Assembly: GCA_023382975.1 (NCBI GenBank)
Contig: JAHDXO010000045.1
Span: 24,441-88,440, forward strand
Length of the DNA: 64,000 nt
Direction: 5' to 3'
Origin: Pirellulaceae bacterium
Lineage (GTDB): Bacteria > Planctomycetota > Planctomycetia > Pirellulales > Pirellulaceae
Position numbers and translations under genes: made by a program. Below the pieces are notes generated by a model. The model saw nothing but the letters and a program-made list of their open reading frames with translations, was not told where the DNA came from and made no database searches. Shown in pieces: positions 10,401-18,401 of this stretch (positions are counted from its first letter, which is position 1; each line of letters opens with the position of its first letter).

Positions 10401-10730
10401 CGATCCCAACATTCCGCCGATCTGATCGCCCGACTCGTGGTACAGAATCGCTTGAGGAATGAAGGTTCCGAACGAATCCGAGAGCGACAAGGTGATTTGG
10501 ATCTTTCCGCCGGCTGCGTCCAACTGTGCCTGACTGACCGCAAACGGATGCACATCGGTGTCGCCGACCGGAAAGATGGCGTCTATGACGAGTCCGCCGA
10601 ACTGCGTCATCAGAAAGCGAGACTCCAACGTCTCGAGCGCGAGACGCCGAAGCGAATCGGATCGTTTCGGACCTTTTATCCCGCTGCGCCGGTGTCCGCT
10701 TTGCTTCGACTTGGACAATGTCGTACCCAT
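7404..10730 (-). CDS. Large surface protein with pre-peptidase-like, Big_5-type, cadherin-like and dockerin domains
   Basis: The start at 10730 (MGTTLSKSKQSG) is chosen because the N-terminal RRLALETLESRFLM segment is the planctomycete LEPR-XLL-like export motif. Product is 1,108 residues. Residues 30-500 hold four repeats of a beta-rich unit (for example SISAGDVKAGLLLPGQIATY, then TFTASAGDVMTISLAE), like pre-peptidase C-terminal domains. Two Big_5-type Ig-like domains follow at about 508-735, an Ig/cadherin-like domain at about 750-845, and a second (VAVDDPVTTMEDVPVEIAVY) to about 935. Residues 950-1015 are a type I dockerin with two Ca-binding repeats (GDVNNSGAVSPVDVLVLINY and DVDGDGLVTPKDVIAIVNLL). 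It is probably exported and used in adhesion or assembly at the surface; there is no catalytic domain. Confidence 0.85.
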   Translation of the reverse strand: MGTTLSKSKQSGHRRSGIKGPKRSDSLRRLALETLESRFLMTQFGGLVIDAIFPVGDTDVHPFAVSQAQLDAAGGKIQITLSLSDSFGTFIPQAILYHESGDQIGGMLGSGSKSRYELREAGTYNVLIRDNDHKDAGDYAVAVTGLNPVSSDAVSISAGDVKAGLLLPGQIATYTFTASAGDVMTISLAETDSSTAGFLPRAELYYSPTGQRLSVLSATTGGTVNEMSSGKKYITRPLQQTGQYVIQVYDNNYTHTHDNGYAIALEGLSPPSADAVSITAGALVSGAIALGEIDSYRFVGSAGDLVTISMSDAVSGLKNRLWAELYAPSGTLVSKLSSTTGPSEVENGKKVTYLLPETATAENPYVIQVYDNNYTDAEDYGLALQGLNPVSANAKQILPGESLPGTIDQMGQVDSHFFTVTGNDLTDGDGTYQVRVAFESDTTIAYKPRAIVYSPSGKELTTVSPGQNKLLLLSEPGDYSVQVHDDDFTHTKQELIDRGRVPDYTLRLLDAQPPRVLGVTASDTLITDADIGTPFGVTVVFNESMDTGVTPDFVFTPNVAGTAGATLVVPSSLGWSSTNVPNDTYSVNFEIADRNVAEASIRIGVTGARDVAGISQQTHTGEAVFAIDTRNPIVASLTPSDNATRVVWDANLGILWNEPVARGAGEIAIRRSDDDALVEALSSDSPRVTVSGAQITIDPASVLDPDTGYYVEVSAGAFRDLAGNPSVEISGNAAWNFTTISIPARNKPFVARPLNDLSFLQGRTRYEVDLAGVFDDLDIPLGDALTIEFTNATDSTNPALLTAALDGATLELVFTAGEVGQTLLTVHARDLAGQTASDSFLVRVLATPVAVDDPVTTMEDVPVEIAVYENDFDPDGEVRASTVWLVAGSGPNSGAVVLDNGVFTYTPSANYFGTDSFRYTIRDNEGFFSNEALVTITIVEVPDFRNAAMPGDVNNSGAVSPVDVLVLINYINQVGFELPPDPVPPDKPQFYYDVDGDGLVTPKDVIAIVNLLNETSQGEGEAAWPWDWSAMLTRPWPLEPGVQAEAEAHSGSATGDVEFTPLDADPFPASQQLADDNPRDEVFRTLSADANRDADALSAELLDVLAAS

Positions 10731-11065
10731 CGCTTCTTGGTCTGTTACCTTGGGAAGTTCCAGCAACGCTGCGGGATTTGGACGCGATCGACGGTCAAAT
10801 GGTTCCCCGAATTGGTCGTTAGCCACATATTTCGGGGAGGTCGATTGACGATCGCGCCCAGTGCATCGCATTCAGAAAAATATAGGTCGAGGTTCGGCGG
10901 ATCCAAACAAGGCCGAATGCCCCAGCTAGACCAGCAAGAAGCGGGGGCACACCCAACCTTCCCATCCACCACCGATCAGATACACGGTGGAAATTGACAC
11001 TGAATGCGATAAATTGACCAAGTTCTGCGCTGTGTCCTTCGATGTTCTGATTCAAGGAGTTGACC
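10731..11065. other. Divergent intergenic region, no gene seen
   Basis: These 335 bases separate the start of the dockerin protein from the start of the DUF1080 gene, so promoters for both should lie here. I see no convincing -35/-10 pair, hairpin or coding sequence. Confidence 0.5.
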
Positions 11066-11719
11066 ATGAAATCCGCCGTTCGGTTTGGCTGTTTTTTCGC
11101 TGCAACTTTGTCTTGTATCGCCCTGCGAGCTGACGAAGGGGAGACAATCTCGCTGTTTAACAACAAGGACCTGGGCGGCTGGAGTTACCATCTGGCCGAT
11201 CCCAATGTCAAGATGACGGATGTCTGGACGGTCGAGGACGGCGTGCTGACTTGCGCGGGAAAACCGGCAGGATACCTAATCACGGAAAGACGCGATTTTT
11301 CGGATTATCGCTTGACGCTCGACTGGCGTTGGCACACGGAGAAAGGTGGCAACAACGGGGTGCTGGTCCACTGTTCCACGCCTGGTGCCTTGGGCGTTTG
11401 GTGCAAATCCATCGAGGTGCAACTGGCCAACGGCAACGCGGGTGACTTCTGGATCATCGGAACCGAGTTGAATGTGACGGACGAACAGGAACGCAAGTCG
11501 GGACGCCGCTATCGAAATCTTACCGATGATTCCGAAAAGCCCATCGGTCAATGGAATACGATGGAGATCGTCTGCCAGGGAAACGAAATCGTCGTGAAAG
11601 TGAACGGAGTCCTGGTCAATCACGCCACGAACGTGAGCGAGAATCGCGGGGCCATCGCCCTGCAATCGGAAGGCACGCCGATCCAGTTCCGGAATATCAA
11701 GCTGGCCCCCTTGAAGTGA
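11066..11719 (+). CDS. Secreted DUF1080 (3-keto-disaccharide hydrolase-type) protein
   Basis: The ATG at 11066 has AAGGAG six bases upstream; an in-frame TTG at 11060 is less likely. The first 22 residues (MKSAVRFGCFFAATLSCIALRA) form a signal peptide. The remaining 195 residues are one DUF1080 domain, a concanavalin-like beta sandwich. Typical family features are ISLFNNKDLGGWSYHLAD, DVWTVEDGVLTCAGKPAGYL, GNNGVLVHC, the SIEVQL strand and the closing TPIQFRNIKLAPLK. The family includes 3-keto-glycoside hydrolases and many planctomycete proteins without a known substrate. It probably acts on carbohydrate in the periplasm. The exact sugar cannot be read from the sequence. Confidence 0.88.
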   Translation: MKSAVRFGCFFAATLSCIALRADEGETISLFNNKDLGGWSYHLADPNVKMTDVWTVEDGVLTCAGKPAGYLITERRDFSDYRLTLDWRWHTEKGGNNGVLVHCSTPGALGVWCKSIEVQLANGNAGDFWIIGTELNVTDEQERKSGRRYRNLTDDSEKPIGQWNTMEIVCQGNEIVVKVNGVLVNHATNVSENRGAIALQSEGTPIQFRNIKLAPLK

Positions 11720-11935
11720 TTAGGGATGCGGAGTTCTTTCCCCAAAAAGCTTGCATCGTTTGGCTGGCTCGGATTTGCCGAAGATTGGGCATTGTTAGTT
11801 TGGGGGAAATACTCTACAAACACTATTGGAAAGTTCGGAGAGGCTAATTAGAATTCAGATAGGGCGTAATGAGTTCGCCACTATCTGGTGCGTTGGTTCC
11901 ACGGCACTGCTTTCTTCTTTCATGGTGGCACTCCG

Positions 11936-12379
11936 ATGTTAGCGCAGCATACTGTTGCAAAGGACCATGTGTCCTACCGATGTCCGGTTTGCGGAAACTC
12001 GCTTCCGCACGTACTCGCTCCGCATCCCTTCGACGCTCCGTGCTCGGAGTGCGGGAACTACCTTTGGTGCAGGCGACTGGCCGACGGGGATCCCATCGTG
12101 CTCGAAGCAATCCCGGGCCGTTCTCCGGAACCGATCGAAGTCGAGCGGGTAGTGCGATCACTGTTGATCAACGGCGAACCGGTCCGCGTCATCCTCGATC
12201 TGTCGCGTTTGGAACTGATCAACAGTTCGTTCATGGCCCGTCTGATCATGATGAACCGGCGACTGCGCGACGAGGGCAGTGCTTTCTATCTGCGAAACCT
12301 GCAACCGGTGGTTCGTGAAATCTTTGACCGGGCGCGGTTGGGAATGGCCTTGGACTTGATCGACGACAACGCGGATTAG
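11936..12379 (+). CDS. STAS-domain protein with N-terminal zinc ribbon
   Basis: The start at 11936 (MLAQHTVAKDHV) is taken over an in-frame upstream ATG at 11888 because it fits the zinc ribbon that follows. Residues 15-45 contain two Cys pairs (YRCPVCGNSL and APCSECGNYLWC), probably a zinc ribbon. Residues 60-147 form a STAS domain like anti-anti-sigma factors: VRVILDLSRLELINSSFMAR, then a conserved helix with LRNLQPVVREIFDRARLG. The phosphorylatable Ser of SpoIIAA-type proteins would be in the INSSF segment. The family acts in partner-switching regulation, but no kinase or sigma factor is encoded nearby. The 3' end overlaps the convergent DUF3343 gene by four bases. Confidence 0.78.
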   Translation: MLAQHTVAKDHVSYRCPVCGNSLPHVLAPHPFDAPCSECGNYLWCRRLADGDPIVLEAIPGRSPEPIEVERVVRSLLINGEPVRVILDLSRLELINSSFMARLIMMNRRLRDEGSAFYLRNLQPVVREIFDRARLGMALDLIDDNAD

Positions 12380-12600
12380 TCCAGCGGATGAATCCCGGCG
12401 ATTTCGACGCGTGCCTCTTCCAGAAACTCGCCGACGCTCCCTGCCAGCCTGCCATCGAATCTCAACGCGATCCCGCAATCGCTGGAAAACTGCCGCGGGG
12501 TCGGAATCATCTTGATCTCCAAGCTGTGTTGTTTCAGCGTCTTTTCGGCACGCATCGCGGAGGAGGTTGTGTGGAAGAGAACTACGCCGTACTTGCTCAT
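12376..12600 (-). CDS. DUF3343 protein, putative selenium/sulfur carrier
   Basis: This 74-residue protein (MSKYGVVLFHTTSSAMRAEK ... LEIKMIPTPRQFSSDCGIAL) matches the DUF3343 pattern: a small beta-alpha fold with a conserved Cys in SSDCGIALRF. The family has been proposed as a selenium or sulfur carrier because it co-occurs with selenium genes. The ATG overlaps the stop of the cysteine desulfurase gene (ATGA), so the two are likely translationally coupled. It is the last gene of the yedE-like operon. Its stop overlaps the end of the convergent STAS gene. Confidence 0.8.
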   Translation of the reverse strand: MSKYGVVLFHTTSSAMRAEKTLKQHSLEIKMIPTPRQFSSDCGIALRFDGRLAGSVGEFLEEARVEIAGIHPLD

Positions 12601-13772
12601 GTCCGCACGATCTGCTCCACCGCAGTGATTGCGGTTTGAATCTCTTCCAGGCGAGTGCAGGCCCCGGCGGCGAAACGCACGGTTCCTTCGGGAAAGGTGC
12701 CCAGGGTGCGATGAGCGGCCGGTGCGCAATGCAGGCCCACTCGGCACAGGATGTCGAATTCGTCGTCCAGCCGCAAACCGATCTCCGACACGCGCCGCCC
12801 GGCGACCGTGAACGAAGCCGTCGCTGTCCGTTGCGTTGGATCGGTCGGTCCGTGCAAGGCAACCTCGGGAATTGCTGCGAGGCCTTCGACTAGGGCGCGT
12901 GCCAGTTCCCGGTCGTGTTCGCGGATCGTCGCGATTCCGCGTTGCCGAACCCAACGTACGCCGGCGCCGAGACCGGCGATGCCGACGCCGTTGGGCGTCC
13001 CGCTCTCGAACCTGTCGGGGCAGAATTCGGGCTGTGTCTCGTGCGCGGAACGACTGCCCGTGCCGCCGTAGATCAGTGGCTCGATCGTGGCCGTGTCGAC
13101 GGTGCTGTGGATCACTAATCCCCCGGTTCCCATCGGTCCCTGCAGCCCTTTGTGGCCAGTGAACGCCAGCAGATCGATCCCCATCGCCGCGACGTCGATC
13201 GGGATCACGCCCGCTGTCTGGGCTGCGTCGACGAGCAGCCAGGCGCCCGCGTCGTGGGCCAACCGAGCGAGTTCCGTGATCGGCAGGATCGTTCCCGCCA
13301 CGTTGCTGGCATGGTTGATCACGACCATCCGAGTTCCAGGCATGATCGCCTCGGCGGCTCGGGCAAGGTCGATCGATCCGTCCGGCTCGCATGGAATCAC
13401 CGCCAGCCGAACGCCCTGTTGTTCCAACGCTCGCAACGGCCGCATGACCGCGTTGTGTTCGATCCCTGTGGTGACCACTCGGTCGCCGTTGCGCAACAGT
13501 CCGCGTAGAGCCAGATTGATCGCATGCGTCGCATTGGCGGTGAAGATCACTCGCAACGGATCGGACATACCGAACAATTCCGCTACCGCTTCGCGAGTCT
13601 CGTACACCACTCGGCTGGCCGCCAGCGAGAGTCGATGCCCGGAACGGCCAGGATTGCCTCCCGCGAGGTTGCAGAAATCGTCCATCGCCCGGATTACTTC
13701 GTGTGGCTTGGGCCAGGATGTTGCCGCGTGATCAAGGTACAGCATTCGTCCGAAATCCGACGCCGGTTTCAT
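12597..13772 (-). CDS. Cysteine desulfurase / selenocysteine lyase-like aminotransferase class V
   Basis: This 391-residue pyridoxal-phosphate enzyme is of the NifS/CsdA class, which removes sulfur (or selenium) from (seleno)cysteine as an enzyme-bound persulfide. Seen in order: N-terminal MLYLDHAATSWPKPHEV, GIEHNAVMRPLRAL, VINHASNVAGTILP, LLVDAAQTAGVIPIDV, then AFTGHKGLQGPMGTGGLVI, whose Lys binds the cofactor. The catalytic Cys is probably in DEFDILCRVGLHCAPAAHRT, as in SufS-like enzymes. The ATG at 13772 overlaps the stop of the TusA/YedF gene as ATGA; an internal ATG at 13745 is the alternative start. The operon context (YedE, YedF, DUF3343) points to selenium or sulfur transfer. Confidence 0.88.
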   Translation of the reverse strand: MKPASDFGRMLYLDHAATSWPKPHEVIRAMDDFCNLAGGNPGRSGHRLSLAASRVVYETREAVAELFGMSDPLRVIFTANATHAINLALRGLLRNGDRVVTTGIEHNAVMRPLRALEQQGVRLAVIPCEPDGSIDLARAAEAIMPGTRMVVINHASNVAGTILPITELARLAHDAGAWLLVDAAQTAGVIPIDVAAMGIDLLAFTGHKGLQGPMGTGGLVIHSTVDTATIEPLIYGGTGSRSAHETQPEFCPDRFESGTPNGVGIAGLGAGVRWVRQRGIATIREHDRELARALVEGLAAIPEVALHGPTDPTQRTATASFTVAGRRVSEIGLRLDDEFDILCRVGLHCAPAAHRTLGTFPEGTVRFAAGACTRLEEIQTAITAVEQIVRT

Positions 13773-14002
13773 TTCTTCAGCACCAGCCGGTAATCGCCGT
13801 CCGGTGTATCTTCGGCGGTGACCGTCCAGCCCGAGGTCCGCGCAAAGCGGCTGACGTTCTCACGCGAAGTGACCGAATCCACCAGGATCTCGACAATTCC
13901 GGCCGTCAATCCGCCGATCGTTTGCCGAGTCAACAGCACTGGCTGAGGACAGGAAAGTCCGCGCGCGTCAATCGTGGTATGTTCCATGGTTGGCAACCCC
14001 AT
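13769..14002 (-). CDS. TusA/SirA (YedF-like) sulfur/selenium carrier
   Basis: This 77-residue protein is of the TusA/SirA family. The catalytic Cys sits in the hallmark CPxP motif, ARGLSCPQPVLLTRQTI, near residue 18. The rest is the two-layer fold with VEILVDSVTSRENVSRFA and a C-terminal YRLVLKK. Family members carry sulfur as a persulfide from cysteine desulfurases. The YedF type is linked to selenium metabolism; full-length YedF also has a DsrE domain, which is absent here. The first ATG (14002) leaves one base after the transporter stop; an alternative is 13987 (MEHTTIDARG). The downstream desulfurase overlaps it by four bases. Confidence 0.87.
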   Translation of the reverse strand: MGLPTMEHTTIDARGLSCPQPVLLTRQTIGGLTAGIVEILVDSVTSRENVSRFARTSGWTVTAEDTPDGDYRLVLKK

Positions 14003-14003
14003 T

Positions 14004-15110
14004 TCAAGATCTCGGTGGTTCGCGCATCGTCAAGCCGATCAGGCAACACGCGATCAAACCAATCACGACCGCCGCCGGGCCGTAGATCCCAGGACCGGCG
14101 GGAGTACTGGCGAGCGAGAAGTTGTGGGCGAATCCGGCACCGACCAGCATTCCCAACGCGAAAACCGCGGCATCGCCGTCGCCTTCACCGGCCAGTACCA
14201 ACTGTCGGCCGGGGCAGCCGCCGGCCAAGGTGAAGGCCAAGCCGGACAAGACCATGCCGCCGATATTCCACAGCCAGTTCGTGTGAGCGATCGGCTGGCC
14301 GGCGAAACCTGCCTTGAACTGGCCCAGCAGCAGATTGGTCGCCAGCGCTGCGACGACCAATGCCACCACGCCGTTCAACAAATGCGAATCCCGCATCAGG
14401 ATCATGTCGCGCAACGCCCCCACGGTGCAGAACCGGCTGCGCTGGGCCATGAACCCAACCAGCAGACCAACCGTCAGGGAAAGCCAGACGGCGGCATGTT
14501 GACTGCCGGGACCGGTCTCGGAAACGAAGATGGGACCGACCGGTGCGCCCGCCGCATCGCGCCCGAAAGAAATCGGAAACAGCAGAACGATCAGCAAAGC
14601 GACGGTCAGCACCGGCAGCATCCAGCCCAACGCCGGCGATGCCGGACGATTGCGGCCCAAGCTGAATCCCGCTCGCAGGAAGGCAACGCCCGCAGCAATG
14701 CCCGCGGCCAAACCGGCAATCCCCACCGCCGCATTCCAGTCGCCGCCGCCCAGTCGCAGGTAGGCGCGCCATGGACAACCGAGGAATACCAGCGCCCCAA
14801 TCATGGCGCACACGCCCAGCAGGAAACGGGCCAGCGGCGCCGATCCAGTCCGCGCCCGGAACTCGCGGAAGATCCACGCCGCGACCAGTGATCCCAACAC
14901 GAGACCGATGATTTCAGGCCGGATGTACTGAACTGCAGCGGCGCGGTGCAGCCCGAGCGATCCGGCGATATCGCGGATGAAACATGCGGCGCAAACACCC
15001 ATATTGCCCGGGTTTCCGAAGCGAACCAGCAGCGGCCCGAGCACCCCCACGGCCACGCCGGTCACAATCGGCCCCCATCGCGAGGTAAACAATCGGATTA
15101 GAAAACTCAT
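14004..15110 (-). CDS. YedE/YeeE-family (selenium-associated type) membrane transporter
   Basis: This is a polytopic membrane protein of 368 residues of the YeeE/YedE sulfur-transport fold. The start at 15110 (MSFLIRLFTSRWG) has GGAGG five bases upstream, so the longer frame to 15215 is rejected. Conserved Cys-bearing loops are GNMGVCAACFIRDIAGSLGL, FLGCPWRAYLRLGGGDWN, RSRFCTVGALRDMILMRD and GGCPGRQLVLAGEGDGDA, each before or after hydrophobic segments. These loops resemble those of the selenium-metabolism YedE subfamily rather than the shorter thiosulfate YeeE. It probably imports a reduced sulfur or selenium species for the three downstream enzymes, which follow with overlaps of four bases or a gap of one. 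Confidence 0.85.
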   Translation of the reverse strand: MSFLIRLFTSRWGPIVTGVAVGVLGPLLVRFGNPGNMGVCAACFIRDIAGSLGLHRAAAVQYIRPEIIGLVLGSLVAAWIFREFRARTGSAPLARFLLGVCAMIGALVFLGCPWRAYLRLGGGDWNAAVGIAGLAAGIAAGVAFLRAGFSLGRNRPASPALGWMLPVLTVALLIVLLFPISFGRDAAGAPVGPIFVSETGPGSQHAAVWLSLTVGLLVGFMAQRSRFCTVGALRDMILMRDSHLLNGVVALVVAALATNLLLGQFKAGFAGQPIAHTNWLWNIGGMVLSGLAFTLAGGCPGRQLVLAGEGDGDAAVFALGMLVGAGFAHNFSLASTPAGPGIYGPAAVVIGLIACCLIGLTMREPPRS

Positions 15111-15332
15111 AATTCCTCCGCGAAAACGGCCCCAAAAGCGCCGGTTTGCTCCCTGCATCCGATTTTGCCAGCGCCGGTCGACGATGTCGAGGCTTTGCCG
15201 ACGAACGATGGGCAATTCGCAAAACGCCTCGCTTCCGCTAGAATTCCCCGGCGTCGAATCACAGGTTTATGAAAGACGTGCGGCAGCCTGCCCCCTCCCG
15301 CGGGTGCGGTCGCATCCAAAGAAAGGCGATTC

Positions 15333-17252
15333 ATGTTGGAAGAACGATATTCGGAAATGTCATTGCCGGACGAGTTGAAGGCATTGCTGGCGGCCTGCCC
15401 CAGCTTCTGCGTGCCGCGGGACCGCAAGACGTTGCTGCAACTGGCCATGGGCAATGATCCGGAAGCGGACACGTTCGAAGTGGCGTACGAGGTTCCCGAC
15501 AAGGGACGGGTCGTCGAGGCGGTCGTCACGCGGTGCCGGAACGGCCTGTCGGTCAACTACACCGAGGCCTACATGCGCCGCCGCGACCCCGACTGTATGG
15601 TGATCGCGGACGATCAACCCTCGGATAAGCCTCAATTCGAAGACCGTTTCGGCGCACCGTTCGAGTCGCTTCGCCAAGAGACGCTCGATTGGCTTGCGAC
15701 CCAAGAGCTGATCCTGTTGCCGCTGTACACGGGCGGAAGGGAGTTCGGATACCCAACGTTGCTGGTCTGTCCCAAGAATGCCGCGTTCTTCTGCGGAGCC
15801 CTGGCTGATCTGCAGGAAATGCTGCCCGCGAAGAAGGTCTCTTTGGATTTCAGTCCGCAAGCGATCCTCTACATTGCGCCACCCTTCCGGCACACCCATT
15901 GCCAGGGCCGTCAGGTGGTCGTCCACAACCGGCAGGCCGAAGTGCATGAGATCTTCGCGTACAACCTGTACCCCGGCCCGAGCGCCAAGAAGGGCGCCTA
16001 CGGCGTTCTGATCCACCAGGGCGAACAAGAGGGCTGGCTGACCGCGCACGCTTCGACCGTTCAAGTCGTGACTCCGTATGACAATGTCGTGACGATTTTG
16101 CACGAAGGCGCCAGCGGCGGCGGGAAGAGCGAGATGCTCGAACCGGTGCATCGCGAGCCGGACGGGCAAGTCCTGTTGGGCCGCAATCTGGTCACGGGCG
16201 AGCGACGGCTGCTGTCGCTGCCGCGGGCCTGCGAGTTGCGTCCTGTGTCGGACGATATGGCGTTGTGCCACCCCTCGCTGCAGAGTTCGGGCGGCAAGTT
16301 GGTCGTGATGGACGCGGAGAACGCTTGGTTCCTGCGGTTGAACCATATCACGCGCTACGGCACGGATCCGTACTGGGAATCGCTGTGCTGCCATCCGAAA
16401 GAGCCGCTGTTGATGTTGAATATGGACGGCAAACCGAACGCGACGGCGTTGATTTGGGAGCATATCCACGACGAGCCGGGTAAGCCGTGCCCAAATCCAC
16501 GGATCATCATGCCGCGGCGTCTGGTGCCGGGCGTCGTCGACGATCCGGTGGCCGTGGATCAACGCAGCTTTGGCGTGCGCACCCCCCCAACCACGCGCGA
16601 GCAGCCGAATTACGGGATCTTCGGGATTCTGCACATCCTGCCGCCCGCCCTGGCTTGGCTGTGGCGCCTGGTGGCGCCGCGGGGCCATGCCAATCCGAGC
16701 ATCACCGAATCGGAGAAGATGAGCAGCGAGGGAGTAGGCTCGTTCTGGCCGTTTGCGACGGGGCGGCGAGTAACGCAGGCCAACCTGTTGTTGCGGCAGA
16801 TCCAGCAGACGCCGCAGACCCGCTACATTCTGGTTCCCAACCAGCACATCGGCGCTTGGGAAACCGGGTTTGTCCCGCAATGGCTGGCGCGCGAGTACAT
16901 GGCCCGCCGCGGTTCGGCCCGCTTCCGCCACGACCAATTGGTTCCGGCCCGCTGCCCCTTGCTAGGCTACGCCATGCGGTCCATGCAAATCGAAGGCACG
17001 TTGATCCCGCACTGGTTCCTGGAGGTTCACACTCAGCCCGAAGTGGGCGAGGACGGCTACGATGCCGGCGCCAAGCTGCTGTACGACTTCTTCCGGCGCG
17101 AGTTGCCGCAGTACCTGGAAGAAGACCTCGACCCGCTGGGACGGCACATTATCAGGAGCTGTCTGGACAACGGCAATCTGGCGGATTACGAAAGCCTGTT
17201 GCCGCAGGAAGTCTTCGTCGAAGACACGGTCGTAACCCGCCGCCGATTTTAG
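15333..17252 (+). CDS. DUF4914-family protein with P-loop-like motif
   Basis: This 639-residue protein looks cytoplasmic, with no signal peptide. I place it in DUF4914 on overall pattern, with moderate certainty. The most telling segment is ILHEGASGGGKSEMLEPVH near residue 260, a nucleotide-binding loop resembling those of HPr kinase and PEP carboxykinase. Other conserved-looking parts are YPTLLVCPKNAAFFCGALAD, HCQGRQVVVHNRQAEVHEIF, NAWFLRLNHITRYGTDPYWE and PHWFLEVHTQPEVGEDGYDA. The ATG at 15333 has GAAAGG nine bases upstream. It is divergent from the YedE operon (222 bases apart). A kinase or carboxykinase-like activity is an inference from the loop only. Confidence 0.6.
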   Translation: MLEERYSEMSLPDELKALLAACPSFCVPRDRKTLLQLAMGNDPEADTFEVAYEVPDKGRVVEAVVTRCRNGLSVNYTEAYMRRRDPDCMVIADDQPSDKPQFEDRFGAPFESLRQETLDWLATQELILLPLYTGGREFGYPTLLVCPKNAAFFCGALADLQEMLPAKKVSLDFSPQAILYIAPPFRHTHCQGRQVVVHNRQAEVHEIFAYNLYPGPSAKKGAYGVLIHQGEQEGWLTAHASTVQVVTPYDNVVTILHEGASGGGKSEMLEPVHREPDGQVLLGRNLVTGERRLLSLPRACELRPVSDDMALCHPSLQSSGGKLVVMDAENAWFLRLNHITRYGTDPYWESLCCHPKEPLLMLNMDGKPNATALIWEHIHDEPGKPCPNPRIIMPRRLVPGVVDDPVAVDQRSFGVRTPPTTREQPNYGIFGILHILPPALAWLWRLVAPRGHANPSITESEKMSSEGVGSFWPFATGRRVTQANLLLRQIQQTPQTRYILVPNQHIGAWETGFVPQWLAREYMARRGSARFRHDQLVPARCPLLGYAMRSMQIEGTLIPHWFLEVHTQPEVGEDGYDAGAKLLYDFFRRELPQYLEEDLDPLGRHIIRSCLDNGNLADYESLLPQEVFVEDTVVTRRRF

Positions 17253-17290
17253 ACGGCCGTTTGTGCTTTCCCTTGCGGCGAATCAAGACA

Positions 17291-18310
17291 TTAGCCCCGC
17301 GCCGCCCGGATCATCGCACGGAGGTTTTCGGGCGGCGCGGTAGGCGGGATGGCGCAGCCGGCGTTCAGGATGAATCGCGGCGTGTCGGCGAACACGGCGA
17401 GCAATTCGCGGGTCTTCCGTTCGACCTCGGCGGGCGTGCCGAACGTCAGGACGCCGCTGGGGTCCAGATTGCCGAGAAACACCGTGCGGTCGTTCATCCG
17501 GTCGTGAGCCAGCCGCACGTCGGTCTTGTAGTCGATCTCCAACCCGTCGGCCCCGGTGGCCACCATGTCGTCCAGGATCGGATCGGTCCGGCCGCAGATG
17601 TGCAGCACGTAGGGCAGCCCCAGTTCGTGAGCGACGGCCGCCAATCGCTGCTCGTACGACTGGGCAAAGCGGCGATAGAAGTCCGGCGAAATGATCTCCG
17701 GCCCGGCCGGGCTGTCTCCGTTGGAAACCATCTGCGCCCCGCTCGACGCCACCAAGCGCACGAATTGACTGCTGGCTTCGGTGCAGTATTCCAAGAGCCG
17801 CAGCACATGCTCGCGATGCTCGTCGTCCAGCAGATCCATCATCCACTGAGCGGGCGTGCGCATCATGCTGGCCAAGGAGAACGGCGCCTGATCGCAATTG
17901 CCCCGCAGGTAGATTTCGCCCCGGAAGTAATCCGCCAAGATGCGAGTGGCTTCCAGCCAGATCTGCACGCGTGGATGCCGGGCGATGTCTGGAGGCGGCA
18001 GGTCGTCCACCGCCTCCAGCGTGGCCAAGCAGCCGCTGTGGCAACGGGCCGGGTCGTCCTCGGGCAGGTCCGTCGGAACGCCCACCGCCTCGGCCAGCGT
18101 CGCGGTATCCACATCGACCAGCACGCCGTCGTAGCCGTAGGTCTCGACGGCGCGAATGAACGAGCTGGCGATGCACTGCGGATCGGAGCGAAACTCCCGC
18201 ATCGTGTAACCGGCCTCGCGCGCCGCATGCATGAAATTGTGCAACAGCACCGGGACCCGATCCGGCCACCGCCCCTGCATCACCGCCTCGATCCGCTGGT
18301 ATCCGTTCAT
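17291..18310 (-). CDS. Uroporphyrinogen decarboxylase-family protein (MtaA/methyltransferase-like)
   Basis: This 339-residue TIM-barrel protein starts at MNGYQRIEAVMQGRWPDRVP with GGAGG just upstream. The C-terminal HICGRTDPILDDM matches the His-x-Cys zinc site of MtaA/MtbA-type methyltransferases and corrinoid-linked methyltransferases. GLEIDYKTDVRLAHDRM and GCAIPPTAPPENLRAMIRAA also fit that branch (Cys in the GC..P segment as the third zinc ligand). True HemE enzymes lack this Cys. It probably transfers a methyl group to or from a corrinoid or thiol; no corrinoid protein is encoded beside it. It converges on the DUF4914 gene 38 bases away. Confidence 0.82.
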   Translation of the reverse strand: MNGYQRIEAVMQGRWPDRVPVLLHNFMHAAREAGYTMREFRSDPQCIASSFIRAVETYGYDGVLVDVDTATLAEAVGVPTDLPEDDPARCHSGCLATLEAVDDLPPPDIARHPRVQIWLEATRILADYFRGEIYLRGNCDQAPFSLASMMRTPAQWMMDLLDDEHREHVLRLLEYCTEASSQFVRLVASSGAQMVSNGDSPAGPEIISPDFYRRFAQSYEQRLAAVAHELGLPYVLHICGRTDPILDDMVATGADGLEIDYKTDVRLAHDRMNDRTVFLGNLDPSGVLTFGTPAEVERKTRELLAVFADTPRFILNAGCAIPPTAPPENLRAMIRAARG

Positions 18311-18401
18311 CGGTCCTCCAACTCTGTGAAACACGTGATCGGCTCCGGACAAGAACACCTGATGCCTGTCCCATTTTCACAAATTCAAGTCGCGCCGACA
18401 G

